Source: Flavobacterium album (lineage in GTDB: Bacteria > Bacteroidota > Bacteroidia > Flavobacteriales > Flavobacteriaceae). From it: DNA of 64,000 nucleotides. The notes under the pieces are model-generated. The model searched no databases. It was not told the origin of the DNA and saw only the letters and a program-made list of their open reading frames with translations. A program made the translations under genes and the position numbers. Shown here in pieces: positions 32,341 to 41,518 of this stretch. The DNA lies in NCBI RefSeq assembly GCF_003096035.1, contig NZ_CP029186.1, positions 1,377,001-1,441,000 on the forward strand. Direction: 5' to 3'. Numbering within the stretch: position 1 is the stretch's first letter; the number at the start of each line of letters is the position of its first letter.

Positions 32341-33363
32341 TTAATTCATTAAACATGCTTCATACAGCCTTTGATATAAAGCATCATCATACACCGGTTT
32401 CATAGGGAGTATTTCCTTGTTTTTATAGAACAGTTCTTTGTCATAATCCGACTTAAGGTCCATCAGGTTCTTTTGCGGGACAGATAGTTTCTTAACGTCG
32501 GCGAGCGCAGCTTTCCGCTTGTCTTTTTCCAGGGCACTAAACAGTTCTGTAAGTATGGCTATGGCTTCTACACCATCTTCATCGAAACCCCAGTTGGCAT
32601 GGTGGTAAGCACGGTACTGCAGCTGGCGCACTGCTTGCAGCCCTTCATAAGCCGGTGACTGTTTTTCATTCCAGGCTTTCCATGCTAATGCTGCTGTTTC
32701 CGCATCAAACATCGCGTCAAATGACGGGTTAGGCAGCTTCGGAGTATTAGCTTCCGACTGGTTGTCCCTGTAGCCCATCAGCAGTCCTGTCAGTTCCGGG
32801 AAGGCCTTCGGGTCTATGTGCCTGCTCCACTTTGCGCCACGCTTCAGCATATGCTCTATTATCTCCAGGCTTACCTGCTCCAGGTCGGAAATACGTTTTT
32901 CATAATACCTTTCGTAGATGTATATCATATCATCCAGCATATAGCTTTTTGATTTCCAGGTAAGATTCAGGTCCGCATTGTATCGAATGACAAGTTCCGA
33001 GGCAAAAAGCAGTGTGAACAGGTACACCTCGTGGTTTATACGGTTTCGTACACCCAAAAACTGGTGTATATGCAGTATATTAGACAATGCCGAAAGCCCA
33101 TAAGGTGCGCCCATGTCGGGGTCGGCACCGCGGTCCACCAGCATCCTTGCGATCTCAAGCTTTTCGGCGTAATTCTTATTGGTAAAGTCGCCCGACAATG
33201 CCCGGTTGATCAGCGGGAAAGCATTCTTGCGCGCCGATGCAAACAGGAAAGATGCACCGTGCACGTTATGCTCATCCATCAGTTTGGTGAATGATGCTAC
33301 ATCGGCTTTATCAATTGCCGTTTGTAGCTCCTTACTTAATTCGGGGTTGAGTACTGTAACCAT
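32341..33363 (-). CDS. Degenerate ankyrin-repeat-like protein
   Basis: This encodes 340 residues. Segments such as DKADVASFTKLMDEHNVHGA, EIARMLVDRGADPDMGAPYG and LEIIEHMLKRGAKW resemble ankyrin units (LLxxGADxN-x-x-x-x-G), though only two or three are recognisable. The C-terminal 130 residues are helical without a known family. Ankyrin arrays mediate protein-protein contact. Cytosolic. A family A repeat element lies between its start and the SMI1 gene upstream. Confidence 0.65.
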   Translation of the reverse strand: MVTVLNPELSKELQTAIDKADVASFTKLMDEHNVHGASFLFASARKNAFPLINRALSGDFTNKNYAEKLEIARMLVDRGADPDMGAPYGLSALSNILHIHQFLGVRNRINHEVYLFTLLFASELVIRYNADLNLTWKSKSYMLDDMIYIYERYYEKRISDLEQVSLEIIEHMLKRGAKWSRHIDPKAFPELTGLLMGYRDNQSEANTPKLPNPSFDAMFDAETAALAWKAWNEKQSPAYEGLQAVRQLQYRAYHHANWGFDEDGVEAIAILTELFSALEKDKRKAALADVKKLSVPQKNLMDLKSDYDKELFYKNKEILPMKPVYDDALYQRLYEACLMN

Positions 33364-33381
33364 TACTTGTATTGATTTTAG

Positions 33382-33560
33382 TAACTGTTTATTTTTTTAA
33401 TTAACCACATAGATACATAGGTTTCATAGTGATTTATGATCGTAAAAGGAAACATACTTGCACATAGTGAAGCGTAGCTTCATGCTCTGTGTTACTTAAT
33501 TGAGTCTAATAGTTTCTTTCTAAATACTATGTGCCTATGTGGTTAAATATTGATTTTATT
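33382..33560. repeat. Family A element, right end lost
   Basis: The left end TAACTGTTTA (33382) is followed by TTAACCACATAGATACATAG. The interior has CACATAGTGAAGCGTAGCTT then CATGCTCTGTGTTACTT, and the right sub-terminal part is TATGTGCCTATGTGGTTAA. The terminal TAGACAGTTA seen at 1377 and 53473 is missing, and the element runs into the stop codon of the SMI1 gene (33566-33568). It is a truncated copy of the 208-210-base element. Confidence 0.75.
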
Positions 33561-33565
33561 TAAAC

Positions 33566-34867
33566 CTATCGTTCCCTTTTTTCAATGTATTTGTCTATCC
33601 ACTCTTCAAAAGAATCGGCTACATGGTCATACTCTGGGCCGCTGTTTTTGCGTAGTATGATCTGGCCATGCTTTCCGCCTTCCGACGGGTCAAGGTCCAT
33701 AAAATGGATGTCGCCGCTGCCATCGCCCAAAAGAGGTATCCACAGCGGGTTCCAGTACAATGGCTTTACTTCGTCTATGGCATCTTCTTCAGGGATTTCG
33801 CCGCCAAATTCCTTGTTCAGGCTGTCCCACAGGTTCCATTCCTGCTTTATTTTCGATAGTGGGAAAAGCCCTTCCGAGCCTTCTGCAAGCAATCCGGAAT
33901 TGAAAACATTTCCGGTATCCTGCCCGTCATGCACCAGGTAAAATTCCCTGAGGATTTCCGGCAGCTCTGTGCCCACCGTTTTTTCAAACTCCTGCCACTC
34001 ACTTAGTGACACAGGCTCATTGAACGTATTTATACTGCCGGGGTTTTCCCTTTCGGCAAGCAGCTCTATCAGGTCCCATTTCAGTTTTACCCTGTCAGCT
34101 ATAGCACCCCATTGTTTAGTGGTCCTTATATATTTCAGGATATACCATATGTAGCCGCCTAAAAGTGTTATAGAATGGTCATCGCTTCCTTCGGCGTTGT
34201 ATTTTTGCCTTAAGCCTTCCAGCGTATCGGCATACGGATCGATGGCATATTCCAAAAGGGCCTTATTATCCTGGTGGTCTTCAAGGAGCTTGAATATATC
34301 GGCTTGGGTATCAAGGCCCGATGCCATTATAATATTGTTTACCGCAGTTGCTGTCGGTTTGTCCCATTCTTTAAAATTTATCAGGAATGAGCGGGCTCCT
34401 ATCTGGGAGTCGAATATCTTGTACAGCACATCGGCAAAAGCTATCATCACTTTAGCGCCTTCCTTATCGTTCTCTTCAATGAGCTCTGCAAGGCCCCTGG
34501 CCTCATTCGATACCACAAGGTAGGGGAAGCCCATTGCCATCATAAAGCCGCTTATATCCACCTGGTTATGGTTGATGAACTGGTCTATGAATATGCTGAT
34601 GCCTTTCAGGGTATACTTGTTTATGAAATCTTCCATCAGCGAAAGGTGCCTTGGCAGCACTTCCATGACCTTTTCCATAGTGTCGGACAGCTCATCGTGC
34701 GTATAGAATTTTTCATAGACCATTATCGACAGAACGCGCTCCATTATTTCCTGGTCCACGGCAAGGACGGCTTTATCGGTACGGTAAGCTTCCCTTGTCA
34801 TCTCTATTCCTTCTGTAAAATCGTTCAGCGATGATGACTGTAGTTTTTCTATGATAGTGTCTCTCAT
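33566..34867 (-). CDS. SMI1/KNR4 (SUKH) domain protein with long helical N-terminus
   Basis: This encodes 433 residues. Residues about 275-425 match SUKH-1: SLSEWQEFEKTVGTELPEIL, REFYLVHDGQD, a turn into LFPLSKIKQEWNLWDSL, then WIPLLGDGSGDIHFMDLDP and a final DSFEEWIDKY. The N-terminal 270 residues are helical with no known domain. Family members act as immunity proteins or as regulators of protein assembly. It belongs to the leftward arm, 24 bases after the LRR gene. The stop lies next to a repeat element, so the C-terminus may have been altered slightly. Confidence 0.85.
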   Translation of the reverse strand: MRDTIIEKLQSSSLNDFTEGIEMTREAYRTDKAVLAVDQEIMERVLSIMVYEKFYTHDELSDTMEKVMEVLPRHLSLMEDFINKYTLKGISIFIDQFINHNQVDISGFMMAMGFPYLVVSNEARGLAELIEENDKEGAKVMIAFADVLYKIFDSQIGARSFLINFKEWDKPTATAVNNIIMASGLDTQADIFKLLEDHQDNKALLEYAIDPYADTLEGLRQKYNAEGSDDHSITLLGGYIWYILKYIRTTKQWGAIADRVKLKWDLIELLAERENPGSINTFNEPVSLSEWQEFEKTVGTELPEILREFYLVHDGQDTGNVFNSGLLAEGSEGLFPLSKIKQEWNLWDSLNKEFGGEIPEEDAIDEVKPLYWNPLWIPLLGDGSGDIHFMDLDPSEGGKHGQIILRKNSGPEYDHVADSFEEWIDKYIEKRER

Positions 34868-34891
34868 TGTATTGTTTTATTGATGTTTTAA

Positions 34892-36280
34892 TTACCACTT
34901 CTCAAAAGGATACTTTTCATAAATATCAACTACCATAACTTCACACAGGCTTATGAACTTTTCAGTATCGAACCAATCGAATGGCTCCAGCTTTTTCCGC
35001 ATCTTGTCATAGTCTTCCGGGGTAGTGGTCTCGTCTATATATTTAAAGGATTTCAGCGCCTTGTTCACTTGCTTGAGCTTTTCAGGGGCGTTGTCGTCTA
35101 TATAGTTATAATAGGTTCCCAGCGACCTGCCATGCTCATCTTCATAATAGCATTTGGTAACTGCAATGGCAAGTTCCGGGAAATAGTTTGGCGCTTCATT
35201 GGCCTTATATTTTGAAATAAGCTCTTTCACCAAAGGAATGTTCTCAAATTCCTTTATAAAATAGCTGATGGCGTTATACAGCACTTCATATTCATTATCC
35301 GGCATGAACTCAGCCTTTATGTCATCTTTATATATTTGCGGGAGGTTGGGCAGCGCAAAAATGCTTTCCGGTATGGTTTTTATTTCAGGGTTATCTTCTT
35401 TCGAAAGGCCAATGTTTTTTAGCTTTACAAAATTGCCGATAGCTTCAGGCACCGCAGTAAGGCGTGTGTTATAAAGGGTAAACCAGGTTATTTCTGTCAG
35501 CGAAAAAATATCGTCCGGCAGTGTTGTTACCGGCATCTTGATAACAAGTTCTTTCAAGTTTAATAATTTGCCTGCTCCTTCCGGAAACACATCCAGGTTT
35601 GTCCTGATGTTTAATTTTTGCAGCGATGGCTGGTCAAATACAAACGACGGGAATTTGTCAAAGTCGCCACCTATCTTAATCTCGTAGATGTTAGGCATGT
35701 CGATAGTGTCAAAATCAAAATGCACCTTTCCTTCTGTACGGCAGGTAAGGCTCGCTAAAGATGGTGCGAGTTGCGGCACAACGTCCCACACCAGCTGCGC
35801 TACGCGCTCGCTAAGTTCGTCGCCAATATACAGGCGCACGATATTTGGGTCGTTATTGTCATACAATTCATTAAGAAGGTAATATTTTATCTCCTCATCG
35901 CTCGCCTTTTCAAGGAAATGCTCGCGCATGTCCCTCACAGTATGGCTTACGATAGAGAGATACTTTAAAAACTGTAGCGTATTGAAGCCTTCAATTTTCT
36001 CAAGTTCCGGCACGTCGATGGCCAGGTTCTTCATGGCCGAATAATTGCTGTAATCCCTTTTAGAAACTACCTTTAACGCCTGCTTAACCGGCTCCCCGCC
36101 AATCTTGCCTAACATGGTCTTAAAATTTTTCTTCAGGTCTTTATCATAAAGGGTGGTAATCACGGCAAGCAGCATTTCGTCAACGCCTTCCGGTTTTTGT
36201 TCTGGGTTGGCCGCAAGGAAGTCGTATATCTTGCGCGCGCCAAACCCCCGTATATGGGAAAATATTTCTTTGTAATTCAT
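34892..36280 (-). CDS. Leucine-rich-repeat protein
   Basis: This encodes 462 residues. The LRR portion spans roughly residues 195-320, e.g. LQKLNIRTNLDVFPEGAGKL, LKELVIKMPVTTLPDDIFSL, and LTAVPEAIGNFVKLKNIGLS, i.e. about four or five units of some 23 residues. N- and C-terminal regions are helical and unassigned. No signal peptide, so it is an intracellular binding scaffold. It is flanked by a hypothetical gene 16 bases upstream and the SMI1 gene 24 bases downstream, so all three are probably one transcript. Confidence 0.8.
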   Translation of the reverse strand: MNYKEIFSHIRGFGARKIYDFLAANPEQKPEGVDEMLLAVITTLYDKDLKKNFKTMLGKIGGEPVKQALKVVSKRDYSNYSAMKNLAIDVPELEKIEGFNTLQFLKYLSIVSHTVRDMREHFLEKASDEEIKYYLLNELYDNNDPNIVRLYIGDELSERVAQLVWDVVPQLAPSLASLTCRTEGKVHFDFDTIDMPNIYEIKIGGDFDKFPSFVFDQPSLQKLNIRTNLDVFPEGAGKLLNLKELVIKMPVTTLPDDIFSLTEITWFTLYNTRLTAVPEAIGNFVKLKNIGLSKEDNPEIKTIPESIFALPNLPQIYKDDIKAEFMPDNEYEVLYNAISYFIKEFENIPLVKELISKYKANEAPNYFPELAIAVTKCYYEDEHGRSLGTYYNYIDDNAPEKLKQVNKALKSFKYIDETTTPEDYDKMRKKLEPFDWFDTEKFISLCEVMVVDIYEKYPFEKW

Positions 36281-36296
36281 TTTGTTTTATTATTGG

Positions 36297-37037
36297 TTAA
36301 AGAGAAGCGCCATATTCCCGCAGCCTGTTTTCAATAAAACTGAGGTCATTTTCAGGGAAGGCTATTTTCAGGTCGCGGTAGGTTTTTACAAGGCTGCCTA
36401 TTTCAGTTCCGTATGCAGCGACTTCTTCTTTATCGATGAAAAGCAGCTGCCAGTTTTCGATGCAATACATCTTCAGGCAGGTCTCGTAATATTCCCGCAG
36501 CGAAAGTTTCAGGTGATGCACGTTTTCATCCTGGTACAGGTACAGCTTGTTTTCGAATATAGAATTATCAGTCTTGCTGTCAAAGCAAATGCAGGCATAC
36601 TGGTACTTCACATTGGTATTGTCAATAATGTGCAGCTTTTTTATCAGCTCATAATCCTTATTGTCTTCATCAGTCAGGTCTTTGAGCCATGGCTTGCTGT
36701 TTAAAAAATTCCGTGGGCTTGTAAAGCTGTAGGAGCCAATGTTATCCTGCCTGTGTGCCAGGTTGGGGTGGTTGCTATTATCTTTTTCAAAAGAATATTG
36801 CAGGTTATTGTCCCATGATACTTCAATGAGCTCTTTAAACGAGTCATCAAGGCTAAAGGTAAAGTCGCGCTCATAATCCGGTTCGTCATCGGGTTCACCG
36901 TTGAGCACATAGAGCTGGATATTGATATGGGCTGGGATTATCTCAAGGTAACCACCTCCGCAGCTTTCGATTCCTGTCCGGGGATTGTGCTGTAATTGGG
37001 TTTTAAAATCTTCGTATTTTTGGGTAAGATCGTACAT
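36297..37037 (-). CDS. Hypothetical acidic protein
   Basis: This encodes 246 residues, acidic, apparently alpha/beta. It has an N-terminal region with ESCGGGYLEIIPAHINIQLY and a central DRKY-free but aromatic part (LSLREYYETCLKMYCIENWQ). I recognise no family. Placed between the second sensor kinase, with a gap of 119 bases, and the LRR gene, with a gap of 16 bases. It may therefore begin the transcript of the binding-protein arm. Confidence 0.65.
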   Translation of the reverse strand: MYDLTQKYEDFKTQLQHNPRTGIESCGGGYLEIIPAHINIQLYVLNGEPDDEPDYERDFTFSLDDSFKELIEVSWDNNLQYSFEKDNSNHPNLAHRQDNIGSYSFTSPRNFLNSKPWLKDLTDEDNKDYELIKKLHIIDNTNVKYQYACICFDSKTDNSIFENKLYLYQDENVHHLKLSLREYYETCLKMYCIENWQLLFIDKEEVAAYGTEIGSLVKTYRDLKIAFPENDLSFIENRLREYGASL

Positions 37038-37156
37038 GATAATAATTGGTGGTTTGATTTTACTGCAAGGTATTATATAATGTGCAATATAGATTTATAA
37101 ATGATTATCCGGACAGGTTTGTTGAAAATTTGCCCTAAGTGTAAAGAAAATTTGTT

Positions 37157-38950
37157 TTAATCCGTAACATAGGGTATTTCAAACCATGCCATGACACCGG
37201 TAATCACGCCCTCTTTTGAGGTATTTACTAACTTAACAGGATCAGTGAACGGTTGCCCGTTAGCCAGCCGCTCTACAGTTATATGTACCGATGCCGATTC
37301 CAGTATCGCCTGCCTTTCACCGGGTTCCAGCGGGCCGCCGGTATTGCTTACCTCAAATACCAGTTTGCCGTTCTTCATCAGGAACCGCACTTCAACCGAC
37401 CGTTCCGTAACCTCTGACTTCGCTGCCCGCTCCACCGCATTGGTAATCAGGGGGAGTGTAAGCATTGGCGGAATGTAGATGGCCTCACTATCAATATCAT
37501 CCTCATCAACGGTAAAGCTAAAGCTCCCCGGATGCAGCAGCTGCTGTACGGCAAGGTAGTTGGTTATCATCACGATCTCTTCATCAAGCGCTATATAGTC
37601 GCCGGTGCTGTTTTCCAGTATCTGGCGTGTCAGCCGTGCAAATTTGGAGAGGTAGGCAGCGGCAACATCGGGTTTGTCCTGCCTGATGAGGGTTTGTATG
37701 CTGCTGATGGATGATGTTATGAAATGAGGGCTCATTTGCGTGAGCAGCAGTTGCTGGCGCAGGGTGTTGCTCTTTTTGGAAAGCAGCATATTTTTCTTTT
37801 TAAAGTAACGGAACAACAGTACCGTAACCAGCACGAGGAACAGCGCTACCAGTACCGAAACCCATATTTTCACGCTTTTACGGAAGCTTTCCTGTTCCTG
37901 CTTTGCCTTTTGGAGTTCCCGCTGTTGTTTTAGCAGCTTGTTTTGGGTCCTGATCCTTTCGGTCTTAAAGTTAAAAGCCATGTTATCCACAGTGCTTTTT
38001 TTCCTGTCGGCATAATACTTTTCCTCAAGCGCTTCATGTTCCTTCAGGAATTGGTAGGCCTTTTGGAAATCTCCCATGCCGGAATATACTTCGCTCAGGC
38101 AAAATGCGGCAGTTGAAAGCATGTCGTTGTCGCCCGATTTAGCAGATTCGGCATATACGATCTTTATATGGTATTCGGCCTCTTTATACTTTTTATTGGC
38201 GGTGCATATTTTTCCGTAATAGATACGGTTGATGGCAACATCTGCCGGGTCGTACTCCAAGGCAGCCTCAAGCCCTTTCCGGAAATAACGCTCTGCGGTA
38301 ACCTTGTCCGGGTCGCCCCCAAACGGATCGCTGTAGCAAAATCCCAGGGAGCTGTATATATTGTCGATGTCGCCATATTTCTGTAATTTTTTTGCCAATG
38401 CCAACGATTCTTTAAACATCGGTATGGCGCGTGATGTATTCCACCCGTTCCAGAGATCGCCCGCCCGCCATAAGGCATGTTCCAGCAGCGTATCGTTTTT
38501 AACTTTTCTCAGTACTTCAACGGCCTTATCGGCATAGCCCATTGCTTCAAGAAATTGCCCGTGCTCTTTTTTGCAGACCTCAAGCGTCATGTAGCATTTT
38601 GCGAGTAGTTGCCCGGGCGGATATTTTTCAAGGATATTTACAGCTTCCTCCCCAAGGCCTATAGCCGTTTCGTAGTTTGCCGTGCGGGAATAAAGGACCG
38701 ATAAATTGAACAGGCTGCAGCCCAGTTTTTCATCAAGCTTTTGTTTCCTGGAAAGGGCAATCGCTTTTTTGTAATACGTTTCCGCCTGCGGATATTCTTT
38801 TTTTTCGAGGTAGCGGTTGCCCAGCTGGTTTAGCGAATCAGCCTGCGCTTCAAAATTAGCTTTATTAGCATTTGCCTGTGCCATTGATACCTGCGGTACA
38901 AAAAGCACCAGGCAGGACATCAGGAAGCATATGGCAAGGCATCGCTTCAT
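37157..38950 (-). CDS. TPR sensor kinase paralog with degenerate catalytic domain
   Basis: This encodes 597 residues: signal peptide (MKRCLAICFLMSCLVLFVPQ), TPR units over about residues 35-340 (LNQLGNRYLEKKEYPQAETY), a coiled stretch, a membrane helix near 368-388 and a LytS-type (His_kinase) domain. His409 of the H-box is kept (QMSPHFITSSISSIQ), but NPHFxFN has become SPHFITSS. The N-box is LITNAVERAA and the G1 box reads VSNTGGPL in place of V-x-D-N-G-x-G. ATP binding and phosphotransfer are therefore doubtful. Its start overlaps the stop of the intact paralog by four bases, so it may be a partner or decoy of that kinase. Confidence 0.85.
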   Translation of the reverse strand: MKRCLAICFLMSCLVLFVPQVSMAQANANKANFEAQADSLNQLGNRYLEKKEYPQAETYYKKAIALSRKQKLDEKLGCSLFNLSVLYSRTANYETAIGLGEEAVNILEKYPPGQLLAKCYMTLEVCKKEHGQFLEAMGYADKAVEVLRKVKNDTLLEHALWRAGDLWNGWNTSRAIPMFKESLALAKKLQKYGDIDNIYSSLGFCYSDPFGGDPDKVTAERYFRKGLEAALEYDPADVAINRIYYGKICTANKKYKEAEYHIKIVYAESAKSGDNDMLSTAAFCLSEVYSGMGDFQKAYQFLKEHEALEEKYYADRKKSTVDNMAFNFKTERIRTQNKLLKQQRELQKAKQEQESFRKSVKIWVSVLVALFLVLVTVLLFRYFKKKNMLLSKKSNTLRQQLLLTQMSPHFITSSISSIQTLIRQDKPDVAAAYLSKFARLTRQILENSTGDYIALDEEIVMITNYLAVQQLLHPGSFSFTVDEDDIDSEAIYIPPMLTLPLITNAVERAAKSEVTERSVEVRFLMKNGKLVFEVSNTGGPLEPGERQAILESASVHITVERLANGQPFTDPVKLVNTSKEGVITGVMAWFEIPYVTD

Positions 38951-40722
38951 GCGGGCTTATTCTTTATTTTGTAAGGGATGGCAAAGCGGCTCACCGCTCC
39001 CCGTGCAACGCCGTTTTCAATAATGTTGGCTACCTCAATATCGCCCGGCACTGCATTGAGCCTTTCCGATGTAATTTTTGTAGCCATAGACCGGTGGCCT
39101 TTCCGTGTCTCCCCGGTGAGGCCCTTTCCGTTATCCGACACCTCAAAGTAAAGTTTCCGCTGCTTTTTATAGAACCGTACATATATCATTCCGCCTTCCT
39201 TCTTTTCGGCGAGGCCGTGCTTTACAGCATTTTCTATAAATGGCTGCGTAAGCATCGGCGGGATGTACGTTGTTTCGGTATCTATACCGTCATCAGCGGT
39301 AATTTCAAAGTCGAAGTTGTGGTTGTAGAGTAGTTGCTGAATTACCAGGTAGTTAGCCGTCATGTTGATCTCTTCCTTCAGGCTGATGTACATCAATGAC
39401 GAATTTTCAAGTATTTGCAGCGTGAGTTCCGAGAATTTCGACAGATAATCTACCGCTTCATCATTCTTATCTTCATAAATGAGGCTCTGGATCGTATCCA
39501 CGGAATTAAAGATAAAGTGCGGGTTCATTTGTGTAAGCAGCAATTTCTGTTTCAGCTCATTGTTCCGGTTAACCGTAATAGCCCTTTTTTGCCTGAAATA
39601 AAAATACAGGAATAGCAGTACGGTAGCCAGTACAATGATAGCAAAAATAAAAAAGAACAGGAAAGCATTTTTTCGGGAATCGGCTTGCTCTGCGGCTATC
39701 TTTTTCGTTTCTGCCTCTGTTTCCAAAAGCTTGTTCTGGAGCATTAGCTGTTCGGCATCATATTTTGTTGCTACCGCATCAGTGCTTGTAAGTGTTACGG
39801 CATCTCGTAACTCCCTGTCTGCAATGACGGCCTCCAGCTCATAGTTATAGGCCTGTTCATAGTTTCCCTGTGCCAGGTACAGCTTTGCCATACTTTTGTT
39901 GGCAAGCATATATTCTTCGTTGTCTTCATCGGCAGGCCGCAGGCTGATGCACTTTTCGAGCCATGATTGTGCCTGCCCGTAGTCTTTCAGCGAAAGGCAC
40001 AATTCTCCCAAATGGCGCTGTATAGACATTTCGGTGTCTACGTAAGGATTTTTCTTCAGGTCTTCAAGGGCTTCCAGGTAGTATTTTTCGGCAACCCGTG
40101 GCCTGCCTAAGGAAGTATGGCAAAACCCTGCTTTATCTTTTATATACGCTGGTGCGTTATAAAATCCGTTGCCACGCGTTTCGTCAAGGGCATCTGTCAG
40201 TTGCTTTAAGGCTTCGGTATAGTTGCCACGGTCTATAAAAAAGTCGGCATAGATAACTTTTGCTGTTGCCGCCTCACCTTTTTTATGCGGGTTATCCCTG
40301 AATAATGAAAGCGCTTTACGGTGGTATGAGGCTGCTTTTTTATAGTCTTTTTTATACAGGTATACCTGCGCCATCACGCTATAGCATTTTGCTATGCCTA
40401 TAGGATTCTCCATTTTTTGCCATGATTCTAGGGCCATCATGATATTATAAAAAGCATCGTCGTACTCGCGCGACCTTACATACGCCTGTGCAACCTTGTA
40501 ATACGAATTCACCCGGATCTCAGGTTTGGCATTCATGAGCCTTGCATCTACATAATTCTGCTCGAAAGCCGCTTTCCGGTTCAGGCCCATCCTGCTGAAG
40601 GAGTCGACTGCCCTTTGCAGGGAATCTGTTTCCTTAAAATCCTGGGCATAGAGTATACTGCCCGCGCAGCAAAAAACGCAGGACAATATCAGGCTCCATT
40701 TTTTTATACAGGCAAAGCTCAC
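38947..40722 (-). CDS. TPR-containing LytS-type sensor histidine kinase
   Basis: This encodes 591 residues with the same layout as the gene downstream: a signal sequence (SFACIKKWSLILSCVFCC), TPR units from about residue 70 to 315, one membrane helix near 352-372 and a His_kinase domain. Motifs are canonical: His402 in QMNPHFIFNSVDTIQ, N-box PFIENAVKHG, G1 VSDNGKGL. The TPR region is probably extracytoplasmic or periplasmic and senses a ligand or partner. The LytTR regulator gene lies 13 bases upstream, so regulator, active kinase and degenerate kinase form a single unit. Confidence 0.92.
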   Translation of the reverse strand: MSFACIKKWSLILSCVFCCAGSILYAQDFKETDSLQRAVDSFSRMGLNRKAAFEQNYVDARLMNAKPEIRVNSYYKVAQAYVRSREYDDAFYNIMMALESWQKMENPIGIAKCYSVMAQVYLYKKDYKKAASYHRKALSLFRDNPHKKGEAATAKVIYADFFIDRGNYTEALKQLTDALDETRGNGFYNAPAYIKDKAGFCHTSLGRPRVAEKYYLEALEDLKKNPYVDTEMSIQRHLGELCLSLKDYGQAQSWLEKCISLRPADEDNEEYMLANKSMAKLYLAQGNYEQAYNYELEAVIADRELRDAVTLTSTDAVATKYDAEQLMLQNKLLETEAETKKIAAEQADSRKNAFLFFFIFAIIVLATVLLFLYFYFRQKRAITVNRNNELKQKLLLTQMNPHFIFNSVDTIQSLIYEDKNDEAVDYLSKFSELTLQILENSSLMYISLKEEINMTANYLVIQQLLYNHNFDFEITADDGIDTETTYIPPMLTQPFIENAVKHGLAEKKEGGMIYVRFYKKQRKLYFEVSDNGKGLTGETRKGHRSMATKITSERLNAVPGDIEVANIIENGVARGAVSRFAIPYKIKNKPA

Positions 40723-40735
40723 AGTTCGTAAGGGA

Positions 40736-41494
40736 TTACCACTTGCTGTAGCTCTCCAGGATGGTTAAAAACTCTTCTTTTTTGCGCACCGCCAATGGTA
40801 TTTTCGATTTGTCTTTCATTACAATGGTAGCGCCGCCATCAGCCTTGATCAAATGGTCGAAATAAAGCATGTTAATAAGGTGCGACTGGTGCGACCTGAA
40901 AAAGCCTTGCGGCGTGAGCATAGTTTCATAATCCTTAAGGGTGTTGGATACCACAAGGTTGGGCGCGTTTATAAAATAAAAAGTAGTATAGTTCTTGTCC
41001 GATTCGCAATGCAGGATGTCCTGTACGTTTACAGAGTATACTTTTTCAGCCGTTTTAAGGATGAGCTTCTGCAGGTTCCTTGGGCGTTCCATGTTCGAGA
41101 AAAGGGTACTCAGCTTCAAGTCAAGTACTTCCTTGTTCACGCTTTCCTCTGCTTTTTTCACGGCCTCAATAAGGTCGGAGGGCTCTACAGGCTTCAACAG
41201 GTAGTCTATTGCGCTGAAGCGGAAGGCAGTTATGGCAAATTCCTGGTACCCGGTAATGAATATCACTTTAAAATTGATAGGGCTCAGTTCCCTTAGCAGG
41301 TCGAAACCGGTACCATCAGGCATCTCCACATCCAGGAACACGAGGTCCGGGAGGTATTTCCGTATCGCTTCTATACCCGATTTTACATTTTCGGCTTCGG
41401 CAATAACAGCCACACCGGGACAGTGCTGCTTTATTGTCGCAATGTTTTTTGCCCTTATTTTATCAACGTCATCAATGACTATAGCTCTTAGCAT
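40736..41494 (-). CDS. LytTR-family response regulator
   Basis: This encodes 252 residues. The receiver domain (1-120) has Asp8-Asp9, the phosphoacceptor Asp55 (LVFLDVEMPDGTGF), Thr in IFITGY and Lys in YLLKPVE. The LytTR DNA-binding domain (about 145-245) has LILKTAEKVYSVNVQDIL, CESDKNYTTFYF and FRSHQSHLIN. It is the partner of the TPR kinase 13 bases downstream. A WGR-domain gene lies 24 bases upstream on the same strand and is probably co-transcribed. Which genes it controls is unknown. Confidence 0.93.
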   Translation of the reverse strand: MLRAIVIDDVDKIRAKNIATIKQHCPGVAVIAEAENVKSGIEAIRKYLPDLVFLDVEMPDGTGFDLLRELSPINFKVIFITGYQEFAITAFRFSAIDYLLKPVEPSDLIEAVKKAEESVNKEVLDLKLSTLFSNMERPRNLQKLILKTAEKVYSVNVQDILHCESDKNYTTFYFINAPNLVVSNTLKDYETMLTPQGFFRSHQSHLINMLYFDHLIKADGGATIVMKDKSKIPLAVRKKEEFLTILESYSKW

Positions 41495-41518
41495 AATTGT
41501 TTTGTTTTCTGTTATTTA

